A stretch of DNA of 64,000 nt, from positions 9,269,132 to 9,333,131 of the forward strand of contig NC_090610.1 of NCBI RefSeq assembly GCF_004359215.1, given 5' to 3'. Below the pieces are notes generated by a model. The model saw nothing but the letters and a program-made list of their open reading frames with translations, made no database searches and had not been told where the DNA came from. A program made the position numbers and the translations under genes. Positions within the stretch are counted from its first letter, which is position 1. Every line of letters starts with the position of its first letter. Positions 34,381 to 46,660 of the stretch are shown here, piece by piece. The stretch comes from Bremia lactucae. Its lineage: Eukaryota; Oomycota; Peronosporomycetes; Peronosporales; Peronosporaceae.

Positions 34381-35070
34381 TAAAAATATATCGCTGTAGC
34401 TGAAGCGACTTGGCTTAGCCTTCAGGTACGACGAAAGGGAAACCTTTCCTCCACCGAAGTGATCCAAAAGCATGCGACAAAGTTCGTCCTGACTGTAGTT
34501 CTCCTCTATTTCGGAGGCCAATGAGCTCGTCACGTAGTAGACCTTCAAGGCTGCTGACGTTGACGACTCAATTTGTGCCTTAACACGAGACACACTTTCC
34601 TGGTGTCTTACCTCGAAGTCTGGTCTGCGCGATAAAGTGTCAGCCAATATATTCGACTTATCTGGCTTGTATTTAACTTTGGAATTAAATTCAGAGATGA
34701 ATGTGAGCCATCTTGCCTTTCCAGGAAAGAGGTGCGGTGAGTATGTTGCGGTCCGCAATGATGCGTGATCCGGATAAACCACAAATGGCTCGGTGCCCAG
34801 TAGGTGCAAACGAAACTTGACAAGAGCATACTTTATTAAAAGTAGCTCTTTATCATGCACGGGTAATTCAGTTCCGCGGCTTTTAAAAGACAGGACTGAT
34901 AGAGATGACACGGTCAACGCCGTCGTTACCCTTCTGCATGAGCGCGCTGCGAATTGCAAAATTACTTGCATCGCAGACGACGCTAAAGGGATTATCCGCG
35001 TCTGGTAATATCAAGACCGTTGCCTCTACAAGAGACTGCTCCACTGATGTGAACAAATTTACTTTTTCGT
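34381..35070 (-). pseudogene. pol: RNase H, family C copy 1
   Basis: Segments 'VVCDASNFAIRSALMQ', 'ELPVHDKELLLIKYAL', 'YPDHASLRTATYSPHL' and 'LADTLSRRPDFEV' are in order, interrupted by one frameshift near 34900. Confidence 0.8.
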
Positions 35071-35708
35071 TTAACGTAACCCATTCTGCGTCCTTTTTAA
35101 GGAGGCCAGACAATGATTGGTTCGCTCAGCATCATTCTTGCTATACTTATGCAAGTAATTAGCGAGCCCTAGGAATCGGCGCAAATCCTTCACATGTCGT
35201 GGGATTGGCCTTTCCTTTATCAATTTGTCCTTGTCTGGGTCTGCTCGTACACCATGTGTACGTACGATGCAGTGAAGCACAAATATCTAGGGGACCCCTT
35301 AGATGCATTTTTGCAAGTTGACGTACAATTGGGCGATATTTAGAGTCTGCAACGCAGCATCGAAAGGACGCTAATCACGTGAGCCACCACTCGGTTGAAT
35401 GTCGCTGGTGCATATTTCAACGCTTGGGGCATCACAAGCCATTCCTAAATTTTACCGCTTGGAGTGCTTACTGCAGTTTTGGCTACATTGGTCTCTTGCA
35501 TGAGTACCTGATAGGGTAGCCATCTTTTAAATCCAACGCGAAAAAGATGCTTGACTTTCCCATGAAGTTCAACAGAACATCTTTCGTAGGACTGGCATTT
35601 GCGCTAGTCTGGTTGCCGTATTCAGCTTATTGTAAGTATGAACCACGCGCCATCCACCTGTGGCTTTACGCACACAAAAGACCGGGCTGCATTAAGGCGA
35701 GTTGCTCT
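35071..35708 (-). pseudogene. pol: reverse transcriptase, family C copy 1 (truncated at N)
   Basis: The connection 'RHVKDLRRFLGLANYLHKYS' is intact. Upstream, 'GEWLVMPQALKYAP'-like palm sequence is broken, the YxDD segment is deleted and the finger part runs into the single N at 35709. Confidence 0.7.
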
Positions 35709-35709
35709 N
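35709..35709. other. single unknown base at a duplication junction
   Basis: One N separates the two exact copies 31641-35708 and 35710-39777. The neighbouring bases would be T (31640) or G (39778), so the N marks where two contigs or paths disagree. Confidence 0.95.
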
Positions 35710-36415
35710 TCACTATGAGGATGTAGATCCGTCGCTCATAGTTGACGACCTTGAGTCGACACCGTTGTCATCACCACATAGTAGTGATGAGTACAGCGAG
35801 CTAATGAGGAAGGACGATGGCGCTATATTGCCCATCCAAACTTCACTTATTGCTCATAACATGGAAACAACAAGTTTCTTATTGCTGTCTCGTCGTCTGC
35901 GCTGTCTAGTGTAGCGACCATTGTTGAGAGCGCTGCCCATAAAGGCGCAGCTGCTTCTCAGTTGGGTAAAAGCACAACACTTGTCGTTCAGACCATAATT
36001 TACAATGGGTCTGATGCAGAAGAGCCTGAGCGTAAAGCTCTACCGACGGCACGTGAGCGTGTTTAGTCGGTGTAACGAGCCAGTCGCATTGAACGTGGCT
36101 ATGTGATGGGTAACATACCACTTGTGTGCCCTCCATCTCAATGGCCTCGCATCGACGGGTCGAAAGCGTCGCACTTAGAGCGCGCTGTTTCAGACATCCA
36201 TAATTATAATGGCGTCTATAATTGATGGAAGGCTCAGAGGAAATCACTTTCCCCGATACCGATCGTGTTGCGTTCAAGTGAAACGTTTGAGCAATATGAG
36301 GCGGAATACACGCGCCGCCTTTGACCGCATTACGATGCGCTTCCGTGTGATTTTTTTTGCGGTATGTCTCTTCTCACCGAGCTACCCCTGCTCGTCCATT
36401 TGAGGCTAGCAAAGA

Positions 36416-36864
36416 TGTAACGGGGTGTATCGTTACATGAAATTAACACTTAAAGGTTGTTAATTAATACATTATCTAAAAGAAAGATAATATTTGAAGG
36501 ATATTACTTTTTATATAGTAATGTTCGGAATTCTTTCCATAAATAGGTGTAGACCATTATATCTATTTATCCGCAGACTAATCAGCTGTAGATATAAACA
36601 AAAGAGAGAGACAGATAATTAAAATAAGAATTCAGTTGCATGTTTAGTATTAGTTTATGATTAAGTTAGAGTTAACAGATAGAAAGAAGATATACTTAAT
36701 ATTAATACAGTTTTCATTTTACCCTCTTTAAGCTAGTTACCTTAAAGAGAAGTCTTCCTCTGCACGTACTAGTGTACGTGAAATAATGTCAGACACCACT
36801 CGCAACTAAAGCAGTGCGAAGTGGACTTGTACTGAAGTAGTACAAGTCGTAGTGCCCCGTTATA
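36416..36864 (+). mobile_element. inserted LTR (family B-like), copy 2
   Basis: Copy of 32347-32795 within the duplicated block. Confidence 0.7.
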
Positions 36865-37529
36865 GGAGAGGTCTCAGCTAGTGCTGCTTTTCATTGGCAG
36901 TCACTATGCCGGGCACGTCATTACGTAGGGTATCGATCGGTTTCAAAGAGTCGAAAATCTTCGGGTATCCCCTCCAGTGGACGAGAATTTGATGCTTCTG
37001 CTACATGGAGCGGTGGGCAACCAACCTCCCAACAAGGAAGGTCGGTTTTTCAGCAGCATCCATCAGTGTAGGTGGCGCCCGATAGGAGCGGCGATTACGC
37101 CCACCTACTCGCGGCATTCAACTACGTATCTGTACAGTTTTAGGCGCTGAGCGCTGCTGAATGACAGACTGGGGATCTCGAAAGTCAAGACTCACGACTA
37201 ACTACCGATATTTACGATGTCCGCGCGAAGGATCGTCAGGGTTATGAACGCCTGAAACTGCGGCTGGACCTCTTGGAAAAGTTGATGCTGAGGGATCATC
37301 GTTACTCGCATGATATCTTCGCTGTCCAAGTCCGTAACGTGGTCGGAGGAGTCGTCGGCTGAAAGTTTTTCACCATCCCAGTCTCCATCACCAGATCGAC
37401 GCTCGACTCACAGTCGGCGTCACCATCGGTCTCCCAAGACATATGGGGGTATGTGATCTCTTCTGGAACAACATACCGTTTCAGACGACCTATGTAATAA
37501 TGAGGTGCGTCTTCACACACGAGGGAAGG

Positions 37530-38449
37530 ATAAGACTATAATTTAGGCGGCAATAATTCGTAGTACCGCCAGGTAGTACCGAAACTTCATTTTTAGGTTG
37601 GGTAGCAGTGCTTTATATAACTTTTGCACCCAATCTGAAGCGTTCATTATTTTTGCGACCATTTTGGTCCGCATAATGTTTTTGCTTGTCCTGTGCGCTT
37701 GCCATCGCGTCACGGACTTTTCGTGTTGGCTAATCGCTCAAAGCATTAAGCCCCGCTCACGCTTTTAGCATAAAACTCGCCTATGATACCGCGGAGAGGT
37801 CGGTCATAAAACGTAGTTGTAAACAGCGAAACATTGTTTTTTTGGAGCACAGTCATTCCTCGCCGTGACTTTATAGTTACCATCGGTCAAGGATGATCTG
37901 CTTCTGACATGTGCAGCTTGCTGCTAAGCATCTTAAGCAGATGCCACCAAAATCGAGACGTAAAACGTGGATCCAGGTCCGATACAATGAACTCGGGCAT
38001 CCCGTATAGTCGGTATACATGATCCAGGAACAAGAGAGCCACCTCCTTGCCTGTAATCGATGTTTTACATGATGCTAAATGCACCGCTTTGCAAAATCTG
38101 TCTACAAAGACGATGAGCCCCGTCCGATATTTGTGGTCGGGCGGCATGCCAAACATGAGGTCCAGACTTACTGACTTCCGACAATCCGAAAAAATCACTA
38201 GCGGCTTTAGTGGCGCACTGCTGGACGGTGCAGGCTTGACGCGCTGATACTGTTCGCAAGAGCGAATATATTTTGCCCATCGATATAGGTGTGGCCACCA
38301 AAATTTCTCTGACACTCGTAATAATGCCTTTTTTTGGCACAGATGCTTGCTCGATGGTGCGTCATGGAGCTTGTGAAGTATTTTTGACTTAAGTTCTGTG
38401 TCATAAGGGACATAGTTTCTCAAGGATCACAATGTGATATATGATGCAA
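37530..38449 (-). pseudogene. pol: integrase, family C copy 2
   Basis: Identical reading to the first copy: open frame 38423-37887 with the two catalytic Asp motifs and no Glu. Confidence 0.75.
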
Positions 38450-39777
38450 TAAAAATATATCGCTGTAGCTGAAGCGACTTGGCTTAGCCTTCAGGTACGA
38501 CGAAAGGGAAACCTTTCCTCCACCGAAGTGATCCAAAAGCATGCGACAAAGTTCGTCCTGACTGTAGTTCTCCTCTATTTCGGAGGCCAATGAGCTCGTC
38601 ACGTAGTAGACCTTCAAGGCTGCTGACGTTGACGACTCAATTTGTGCCTTAACACGAGACACACTTTCCTGGTGTCTTACCTCGAAGTCTGGTCTGCGCG
38701 ATAAAGTGTCAGCCAATATATTCGACTTATCTGGCTTGTATTTAACTTTGGAATTAAATTCAGAGATGAATGTGAGCCATCTTGCCTTTCCAGGAAAGAG
38801 GTGCGGTGAGTATGTTGCGGTCCGCAATGATGCGTGATCCGGATAAACCACAAATGGCTCGGTGCCCAGTAGGTGCAAACGAAACTTGACAAGAGCATAC
38901 TTTATTAAAAGTAGCTCTTTATCATGCACGGGTAATTCAGTTCCGCGGCTTTTAAAAGACAGGACTGATAGAGATGACACGGTCAACGCCGTCGTTACCC
39001 TTCTGCATGAGCGCGCTGCGAATTGCAAAATTACTTGCATCGCAGACGACGCTAAAGGGATTATCCGCGTCTGGTAATATCAAGACCGTTGCCTCTACAA
39101 GAGACTGCTCCACTGATGTGAACAAATTTACTTTTTCGTTTAACGTAACCCATTCTGCGTCCTTTTTAAGGAGGCCAGACAATGATTGGTTCGCTCAGCA
39201 TCATTCTTGCTATACTTATGCAAGTAATTAGCGAGCCCTAGGAATCGGCGCAAATCCTTCACATGTCGTGGGATTGGCCTTTCCTTTATCAATTTGTCCT
39301 TGTCTGGGTCTGCTCGTACACCATGTGTACGTACGATGCAGTGAAGCACAAATATCTAGGGGACCCCTTAGATGCATTTTTGCAAGTTGACGTACAATTG
39401 GGCGATATTTAGAGTCTGCAACGCAGCATCGAAAGGACGCTAATCACGTGAGCCACCACTCGGTTGAATGTCGCTGGTGCATATTTCAACGCTTGGGGCA
39501 TCACAAGCCATTCCTAAATTTTACCGCTTGGAGTGCTTACTGCAGTTTTGGCTACATTGGTCTCTTGCATGAGTACCTGATAGGGTAGCCATCTTTTAAA
39601 TCCAACGCGAAAAAGATGCTTGACTTTCCCATGAAGTTCAACAGAACATCTTTCGTAGGACTGGCATTTGCGCTAGTCTGGTTGCCGTATTCAGCTTATT
39701 GTAAGTATGAACCACGCGCCATCCACCTGTGGCTTTACGCACACAAAAGACCGGGCTGCATTAAGGCGAGTTGCTCT
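38450..39777 (-). pseudogene. pol: RNase H and reverse transcriptase, family C copy 2
   Basis: Same content as 34381-35708. Here the RT finger region continues past the duplicated block for about 28 nt ('KGYA'-like codons) until the family D LTR at 39806. Confidence 0.75.
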
Positions 39778-39805
39778 GCATATCCCTTCTTGGCGCGCTT
39801 GTCGA

Positions 39806-40099
39806 TGTGACAGGGTCACACAGCAACTTACGAAAAAAGTTCTAAACTGTTCTATATATAGATGTTTTAGCAGTCTAACTACAGTAATAAAAAAGGCTAC
39901 TAAATGCTACTAATTTAGTACTACTGAATATCAATACTCCGTACTTGAGAAGCCGACACGTGTCTTGCGTACCTAGCCGAGTCACAACGGTAAATCAAAT
40001 ATATTCCCTGATGAACTGACCCCCCCCTCCCCCGACTTTATGAAATGGTCACAATATCGTTAGTGTGTTAGTACACCGGTCACATGTGACCCCGTTACA
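39806..40099 (-). repeat. 3' LTR of family D element (294 bp)
   Basis: Plus strand begins TGTGACAGGGTCACA and ends TGTGACCCCGTTACA, so the ends are imperfect inverted repeats. It is inserted in the RT finger region of the family C element, whose homologous uninterrupted sequence is seen at about 45499. The preceding 5 bp are GTCGA. Confidence 0.8.
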
Positions 40100-40111
40100 C
40101 CCTCCCACACC
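40100..40111 (-). promoter_or_regulatory. polypurine tract of family D element
   Basis: On the minus strand GGTGTGGGAGGG abuts the LTR. Confidence 0.65.
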
Positions 40112-40214
40112 AAACACCGTTTTTCTGGGGGGTAACTCGAAGGGAAGTGACACAATGAGTCTTCCACGCTGGCACCCAGACACCCAGACACGCTGAGCCA
40201 CTGCAGCGATCACA

Positions 40215-41580
40215 ATGACGACCGACCCCAAGACGCCCCCAGGGCGCTCGCAGACCACGACGCCATTGACTGATACATTCACCACAACGATAGACGTCAC
40301 GACGCCCACCGGGCACGCTGAAGACATGTCACCTGAGCCGCCAAACACCGTGCGTAATAACGCACCGGATACTGCAACATCATTTCCACGAGAAGCAGCT
40401 CACCACGACTTAAACACCTCTGAAGAGAAGAATTGTGAGCGAAAAAAACTTGTCAGCAAGCTGCGTCGCAGAACTTCACGCAACGCGCTGATCAAACAGC
40501 ACCCGAATAAGAAGCCACGTTCTGTGTCAGCTCTGCAAACTGCCTCGCGACGCCGCAAGCGGCAAGAGCGTGCATGAGGACTGATGTGTGCTCGCTAATT
40601 CAACACACCACCGTCATCCCCGATAATCATCGACGCTCATCATGCCCCACCTCACACGATCACTGCGACACGCCTTCTCCAGAATCGAAACCACCTGCTG
40701 CGAGTGTGCCACGTGACGATATCGCCATGAGACCCACAAGTTCGAGCCATACTGGCGAACAAGAACCTCTACTGTGTCCATTGGACCCCCATAGAGACCA
40801 CAAGCGTTGCCGTGACACTTGCGTCCCACAAACGAGAGACCAGCTGCTTGCAGTGAAGATTTCACCCGCGGCCGACTACGCGGAATTTCTCCAACGATGA
40901 CGAGAGCGAGGAAGACCTGTGGAGCAGGTTGACAAATGCCCACTCGTCCTTGATGACGACACTGACGTTGTCCGACAGGCGTTCGAATACCAATTCCGCC
41001 AGCGGCTCGCCGCCATAGGATATCCCATCCCCGATTTCTTCAACTCGCCGCATCGGCCCGACTAGTTAGCGCGTCGACGCCTTCGATTTCACATGGCCGA
41101 GGCGGTTGCTGATCGGCGGTGAGATGTCTATCGTCGTATCGACCCAAGACAGTCCGACCCCGACGCCCCCCTCCAAGAAATCATCATCGAAATCCAGAAG
41201 GGGAACCCACCCCATGAAATCGACCAGAAGAGCCTTTCTAGGCCCGATTAGCGCGGACCAATTAAGTGGCATCGCCCATAAGCGTTCACGAGGTCCTCGC
41301 AGTCCTCTACGTTGCGGTCCTCCGGCTTCCACGTATTATGGGCTTTCGGGTAGCCACGACACTTTACCCAGAAATCCTGCCGTCCCGCCTTATGGTGATG
41401 TCAGACCAACCTTTTCACATGGAAGTATCGCTTCCCGTCGTGACCCAACAAGGGTTGAGGAGGACGAATCATGCCACCGTGACTCTTCGCGTTCGTTTGG
41501 GGAGTAACGACCCCTTCAGAACGCCCTGGCTTTCTGCCAGGTTTGGTTGGCGGCATGCCGAGACGACCTATCTGCCTTGA
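40215..41580 (+). pseudogene. antisense ORF (aORF) of family D
   Basis: An ATG 116 nt inside the LTR opens a 120-codon frame (40215-40577): Thr/Pro-rich start, then a very basic stretch ('KKLVSKLRRRTSRN', 'ASRRRKRQERA'). The homologous reading continues in shifted frames, including 'CPLVLDDDTDVVRQAFEYQF' (near 40930-41000) and a Ser/Arg-rich end at 41507-41580. It is antisense to the integrase of the same element. No known domain is recognised. Counterpart of the antisense ORFs of families A, B and C. Confidence 0.55.
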
Positions 41581-41584
41581 GTGA

Positions 41585-42654
41585 CTAATGACTTTCGTCA
41601 GATGATGGTTCAACTGTGGCGTCTGATTCAGACCGGTCCCCCAGATCAAGTAAGGCCTTGAGCATCCCAACAAAGAAGATTCTGTGCGATGGCAAGTTCA
41701 AGGTGTAAGCATCGCCGTGCACACCAATGACCGTGAACGGCCGCACGAAACGTGGACGAAGCTTCGTACTCCCGACCGCTATTACCGTGTGCATAGGTAG
41801 GTTCTTAGCATTAAGTTGCACCAAATCACCAATTTCAAAACACTTGCGTATTCCGACGACCATGACTGTCTTGTGTTCCGTTTGAAGGTCTTGAGTAGCA
41901 GCTATGGCGTCCCTGACATGTAGCCTAATTGCTTCACCAATTTCAAAGCGACGTCAGCAAATTGCGTTTGACCGACGGTCGATCCCCATTAAGGCCTTTC
42001 AGGTCATCGGAGACATCCTCTTCCATAAACATTAGAAGCCATTGGCAACGATAGAAGAGTACGCGGATGCCGCAGCCCATTCACATAGGATAGGAAAAAC
42101 CCTGCCGACGAATGCACGGCATTATTCATTGCGAATTCCACTTGCGCTGACTGCGCACTCCATTGGGATCGCTCATCCACGCAAACACTGCAAAGCACAT
42201 CCTCCAATACACGGTTGACCCGTTCGGTCTGACTGTCCGTCTGCGGATGATCCGCCGTCGACAAATCCAATCGAGTCCCCATCAGCCGACAAATATACTG
42301 CAAAAAAGCGGACACAAATCGAGGATATCGATCACTCACGAAATACTCCGGAACAGCTGTGCCGCCTGCGGTGCCGTTAATGCTTCGGCAAAACGCCACT
42401 AGTCGCACCATTCTGCAGCGGCGCTGCCAAAGACGGTAGAGGTTTCACTCGTTGTCAAGTCTTGCACGTCTTGACACACGACCAGACCCACTTGTACATG
42501 TGGGCCAGAAAAAGTCATGTGTCACAGACGTGTACGTCTTTTCGCGCCCCAAATGTCCACTATTAGGTGTATAATCTACCTCATAGAGGATTTGGTGACG
42601 TAAGTCTTCGTTGTAGGGACAACCACGCGTATTTCCTGAATTCACACTGTACAA
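41585..42654 (-). pseudogene. pol: integrase and GPY/F remnant, family D
   Basis: Minus-strand frames: zinc-finger part 'YTPNSGHLGREKTYTS' (42654-42445), catalytic part 'EYFVSDRYPRFVSAFLQYIC' and 'STADHPQTDSQTERVNRVLE' (42411-42004), and a GPY/F module 'KLRPRFVRPFTVIGVHGDAY' (41863-41585). The region with the first Asp is deleted and frames are separated by stops. Confidence 0.8.
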
Positions 42655-42799
42655 CAGGAGTCTTTCGGACAGATGAGATGTGCCTGTTGGCGCTTCGTCA
42701 ACATGACGGTTTCCAAAGAGGCTCTACAACCCCTTTAAAATCCGGGTCTTGAACATACGCTTGCGTATATGCTCAAACACTGATGATTCAAGGTGCACA

Positions 42800-43215
42800 A
42801 CGTGTACCAATTCGTAATCAGGACGTCTAGACAAGGCATCCACTAGCACATTCTGCTTTCCTGGCTTTTAAGCCACCGTAATGTTGTATTTCGCAAAGAA
42901 TGAAAACCGTCGCGCCGAGCGCTGTAAGAAATAAGGCGACTGAGTCGCCAACTTTAACGAGGCATGGTCTGTATAGGCGACACACACACACACAAAGTGT
43001 TTGCCGCCCAGCAGGTGAACCCGAAACTTGACAAGGGCGTACTTCATTGCGAGAAGTTTCTTTCGTGCACTGGATAATTCTTCTCAGCGGCCTTAAGCTT
43101 CCGAAACAAAATCGTTGAAACAAAGTTACTCGTTCATTACCATTGGCATCTCGCTGCAACAGAGCACAGCCCATGGCAAAAGTCTGATGCATCACACACC
43201 ACACTAAATGGACGA
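42800..43215 (-). pseudogene. pol: RNase H remnant, family D
   Basis: Pieces such as 'VWCVMHQTFAMGCALLQRD' and shifted 'DHASLKLATQSPYFL'-type sequence mark the RNase H domain. Heavily frameshifted. Confidence 0.65.
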
Positions 43216-43640
43216 CCTTTGTCCGGCAACGCCAATGTTGGTGCCGACTGTAGGCTCAACTTAATCGCTTCAAAAGCTATTTATCCTCCTCAGTCCACGA
43301 CCAGACCACGTCGTTCTTCAGTATGTTGGTCAGCGGCCTGGCCATCTTTGTGTAATTATTTCGCTAAACTTGTGCAAATAGTTAGCGAGACCCAACCACT
43401 TGTGCTAATCCTTCTAGGTTTAAGGCGTTGGCCATTGTGCAAGACACGAATCTTCTCTGGCTCCACACGGATTCCACCTTTCTCAATGAAACATTTCAAA
43501 AGGGAATCTCTTCCGCACCAAAGAGGCACTTGTTGATGATCATAAAAAGTCGATTCTCGAGCATACTCATCAACACCGCTCGAAGGTGCTCGATATGCAC
43601 CTGAACCCCCGTTTTACCCTCTCCAGCCTTGCTGTGAATG
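43216..43640 (-). pseudogene. pol: reverse transcriptase remnant, family D
   Basis: Short minus-strand stretches resemble the RT thumb/connection (LGLANYLHKFS-like near 43370) and the palm (near 43600). A large part of the RT is missing. Confidence 0.5.
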
Positions 43641-43673
43641 AGCATATCATTGAAATACGATATTCCTCACGTG

Positions 43674-44013
43674 CGCGTCGCTCAACGACAGCGTCTTTCT
43701 TAACGGTAGTGACCACAGCATTACCGCTTGCGCAATTCCCCACGGTTACGTCTTCCGGTGAAAGAGAAAACGCATTATCTTCACTAACGTGTCGCCGAGC
43801 GATATCGCTTCTTGGGCAGTAGTGACCGCAGTATTATCCTGTGTGCAACCGCCCACGGTTGCGACATACGATGAAAGAGGAAGCATGAATCCTTCATTTG
43901 CGCGTCGTACAGCGACAGCAACTTCCTGAGCAGTAGTGAGCGCAGCACAACCTCTTGCGCAACCACCCTCGATCGCGACTTTCGTTGTGGAGGCTGACCC
44001 AGCCTCATCACCT
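43674..44013 (-). repeat. 113-bp imperfect tandem repeat, 3 copies, in family D pol linker
   Basis: Repeats begin at about 43674, 43788 and 43901 (period 113-114). Each contains CGTCG...GCGA near its start and a GTAGTGA(C/G)C(G/A)CAG core. On the minus strand they encode repeated TTAQE(V/A) and VATVGGC-type segments of about 38 residues within one open stretch (44183-43746). Confidence 0.75.
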
Positions 44014-44189
44014 ACTAATGCCCCAGTCGATACTCGACGGCCTTCTTCGTGCACCTCTAACAAACCGGCAAAAATGCGATTCGAGCGTGGAATGCGATGT
44101 TCCTGCACAAATCCATCGCGTGACGAGGAGGGGACATTACCCACCAAGGCTCGTTCTACGAGTGGTCTGTGACTAGCACCCACGTTGCG

Positions 44190-44530
44190 TCGCCAGTCAA
44201 TTCATGGCTCATACTTCAAAAGCCATGACATCCCAAGGATGAGATCATACCAATCGTCCATATTGAAGACAATAAACGGTTCTTCAGAGTCAAACTAATA
44301 ATTAAGGGTAACAAAACCTGACGAGTCGATAAGATCGATTCTAACGCTTAGCGAACAGACACCTTGCTGTTACTCTTCGAGTCTTCAATAGCAATCGCGT
44401 ACAACGCTGAATTGTTCACCACAGTGGCCTTAGTCGCGAAGTTGTACGACGTGCCCGATCAATCAAGACAGTCATGGGGTTTTGTACCTCTTCACCTTAG
44501 CGGTATCCACTACCAAATTTGACTCACAGC
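44190..44530 (-). pseudogene. aspartic protease remnant, family D
   Basis: The minus strand reads the protease end ('ISSLGCHGF'-type equivalent of D-x-I-L-G-M-P-W-L) near 44230 and upstream hydrophobic strands. The DSG site is not seen intact. Confidence 0.45.
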
Positions 44531-44689
44531 TGCCACACACAAACACAACAGTGTTGTCCCTGGGACTTGTTCTCCAGGAAGAGGAGGAGGCAACCTTCTT
44601 CCTTTCTTGAGAGAGAGTGACCTCCTAGTAGAACGTCCCGCGCCTACTAGTAGACTTCATTTATCGACTCTACAACGCTCACTGCGTTC

Positions 44690-45285
44690 AGAGTTTGCCT
44701 AGTCGAAGCAGGATTGCCATGGACTCATTCCACGAGCTTAGGGCAGTTTCTGCAATAATTCCCGAGCGCACTACACCCGAAACAGTGGCCACCGGCCCTC
44801 GAATCCCCCCAGCGCGGACGCGCCGGTTTAGCCGATGATATCTCCATGAAGGGGGAGCATTCGGCGAATCCCGTCACCCGACGTGACCCTCGGACGATCT
44901 CGTGCAGTGACCTTCCAGCAAAGTTATGTGCACAACTTCGTTGAACGTAGTTGCTTGGCGGCATAAGAGTTCAGTATGAACAGGACCGGCTCGGGCACCG
45001 TCCAAGAACACCGTGAACTTTGCTTCTTCTGACAACGGAGCCGCGGCCATGGCTGCCTTCAAATTTTGGAGATCCATGACATAGTCCTGTAAGGACCATT
45101 TTCCTCGCTTGCTGCGCTAGAACAACGACCGATGACGGTAGGCCACGTTGGCGATCAGAAATGTCGTTCACATCTCCTGATCCTTGAACTTCCATGAGAC
45201 AAAGTATCCCGGAGTAGACGTCTCTTTGGCCATAGCCTACGCCCTTGCCCGACCAGAGCGTCGTTAAAATGGACAAAATGAAACG
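44690..45285 (-). pseudogene. gag: gag remnant, family D
   Basis: 'APLSEEAKFTVFLDGARAGP' and 'LLCRQATTFNEVVHITLLEG' (45077-44874) are gag C-terminal helices. A zinc knuckle CFGCSALGNYCRNC (His replaced by Tyr) lies near 44770-44810. Frames are shifted between the parts. The 5' end of the element is replaced by the family C fragment that follows. Confidence 0.65.
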
Positions 45286-45289
45286 GTAT

Positions 45290-46430
45290 GCTGCTCAAGG
45301 TTAGTATGCCCTGAGAGACAGTCCGTTCTTCGAGGTTCTGTAAAAGCATCGAATGTGCCCCCAGAAGAAGTGCCGAGCCGTCTACCAGCAGATAGGGGCA
45401 TCGGACACGAAATAGACCTCGAACCTGGCACCAAGTATTGTGGGACCAGGCAATGGCTGATGCCGGAAGAACAAGACGATTACATTGATAAGCTTTTCGA
45501 CAAGCGAGCCAAAAAGGGATATGCATGTGAGAGCAACTCGCCTTAATGCAGCCCGGCCTTTTGTGTGCGTAAAGCCACAGGTGGATGGCGCGTGGTTCAT
45601 GCTTACAATAAGCTGAACACGGCAACCATACCAGCGCAAACGCCAGTCCTACGAAAGATGTTCTGTTGAACTTCATGGGAAAGTCAAGTATCTTTTCCGC
45701 GTTGGATTTAAAAGATGGCTACCCTATCAGGTACTCATGAGAGAGTCTGATGTAGCCAAAACAGCTGTAACAACCCCAAGCGGTATGTTTTGGGAATGGC
45801 TTGTGATGCGTCAAGGTTTGAAAAGCGCACCAGCGACATTCAACCAAGTGGTGGCTCTTTTCAATGATGCGCCAGAAATCGTGCTTACGCACCCTATTAC
45901 TTGGACGATGTATTCGTGCTTAGTAGGGCTGAGGATGGACTAAGCGCAATAGAACCGCACAAGCGGCATTCAAGCGCTGTCTTGCAGACTTTGAAGGACG
46001 CCCAATTGCACGTCAACTTGCACAAGTGCGTCATAGGATTCCTCGAGATACCTGTGCTTGGCTGCATCGTGGGCACACATGGTGAACGAACAGACACATA
46101 CAAGGTAAAATCGGTAAAGGACTGGCCAATCCCACGCCTTGCTAATTACTTGCATAAATATAGCAAGTATAATGCTGAGCAAACTCATCATTATCTGACC
46201 TCCTTAAAAAGATGCAGAATGGGCTTTATCAAAAGAACAAGACGATACTTCGCAGCTGTGAAGCAATCTCTTTTGGAGGCACCGGTCTTGACATTGCCAG
46301 ACGCGGGTAAGCTCTTAAGCGTCGTCTGTGCTGCTGTAATTTTGCAATCGGCAGCGCGCTCATGCAGAACGATGACGACGGCGTTGGCCGTGTCATCTCT
46401 TATCAGTCCAAGCTCTTAAATGCCGCATAA
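45290..46430 (+). pseudogene. pol: reverse transcriptase remnant, plus-strand family C fragment (C')
   Basis: Frame 45355-45546 has 'HEIDLEPGTKYCGTRQWLMP', then VRKATGGWRVVHAYNKLN in another frame. The palm YYLDDVFV lies near 45890-45910, followed by LGCIVGTHGERTD. It is the best RT of family C in the window, but is broken by frameshifts near 45650 and 45830. Confidence 0.8.
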
Positions 46431-46660
46431 CTGAATATTCTGTGTATGACAACTATTATACGAATCCCGCATCACTGCAAACCGCAATAAACACACTGCA
46501 CCTCTCGCCTAGAATAGCATGATCGCTTACATTTTTCTCTAATTCAATTTTAAAGTTGAATATAAGCCGGGTAAGCCGGCTGCCTCGGCTGACGCTTTAT
46601 CGCGCAGACGAGACTTCGAGGTAAGACACCAGGAAAGTGTGTCTAGTGCTAAAGCACAAT
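46431..46660 (+). pseudogene. pol: RNase H remnant, C'
   Basis: Degraded: a short 'VEYKPGKPAASADALSRRRD'-like end near 46560-46620 and a preceding TNPASLQTA segment. Most of the domain is frameshifted. Confidence 0.65.

Larger units (their letters stand above)
35710..39777 (-). repeat. second exact copy of 31641-35708 (family C internal region)
   Basis: Every landmark of the first copy recurs at +4069: aORF tail to 36415, inserted LTR 36416-36864, chromodomain and integrase end 36865-37529, integrase 37530-38449, RNase H 38450-39139 and RT 39140-39777. No difference was seen in the lines compared, including stops. It is probably an assembly duplication. Confidence 0.85.

Noticed and set aside
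45155..45676. Minus-strand ORF with a signal-peptide-like start (MKFNRTSFVGLAFALVWLP)
   Set aside because: It lies exactly opposite the RT finger region of the C' fragment; the same apparent peptide occurs opposite RT at 35560 and 39616. It is a shadow of pol, not a secreted protein gene.
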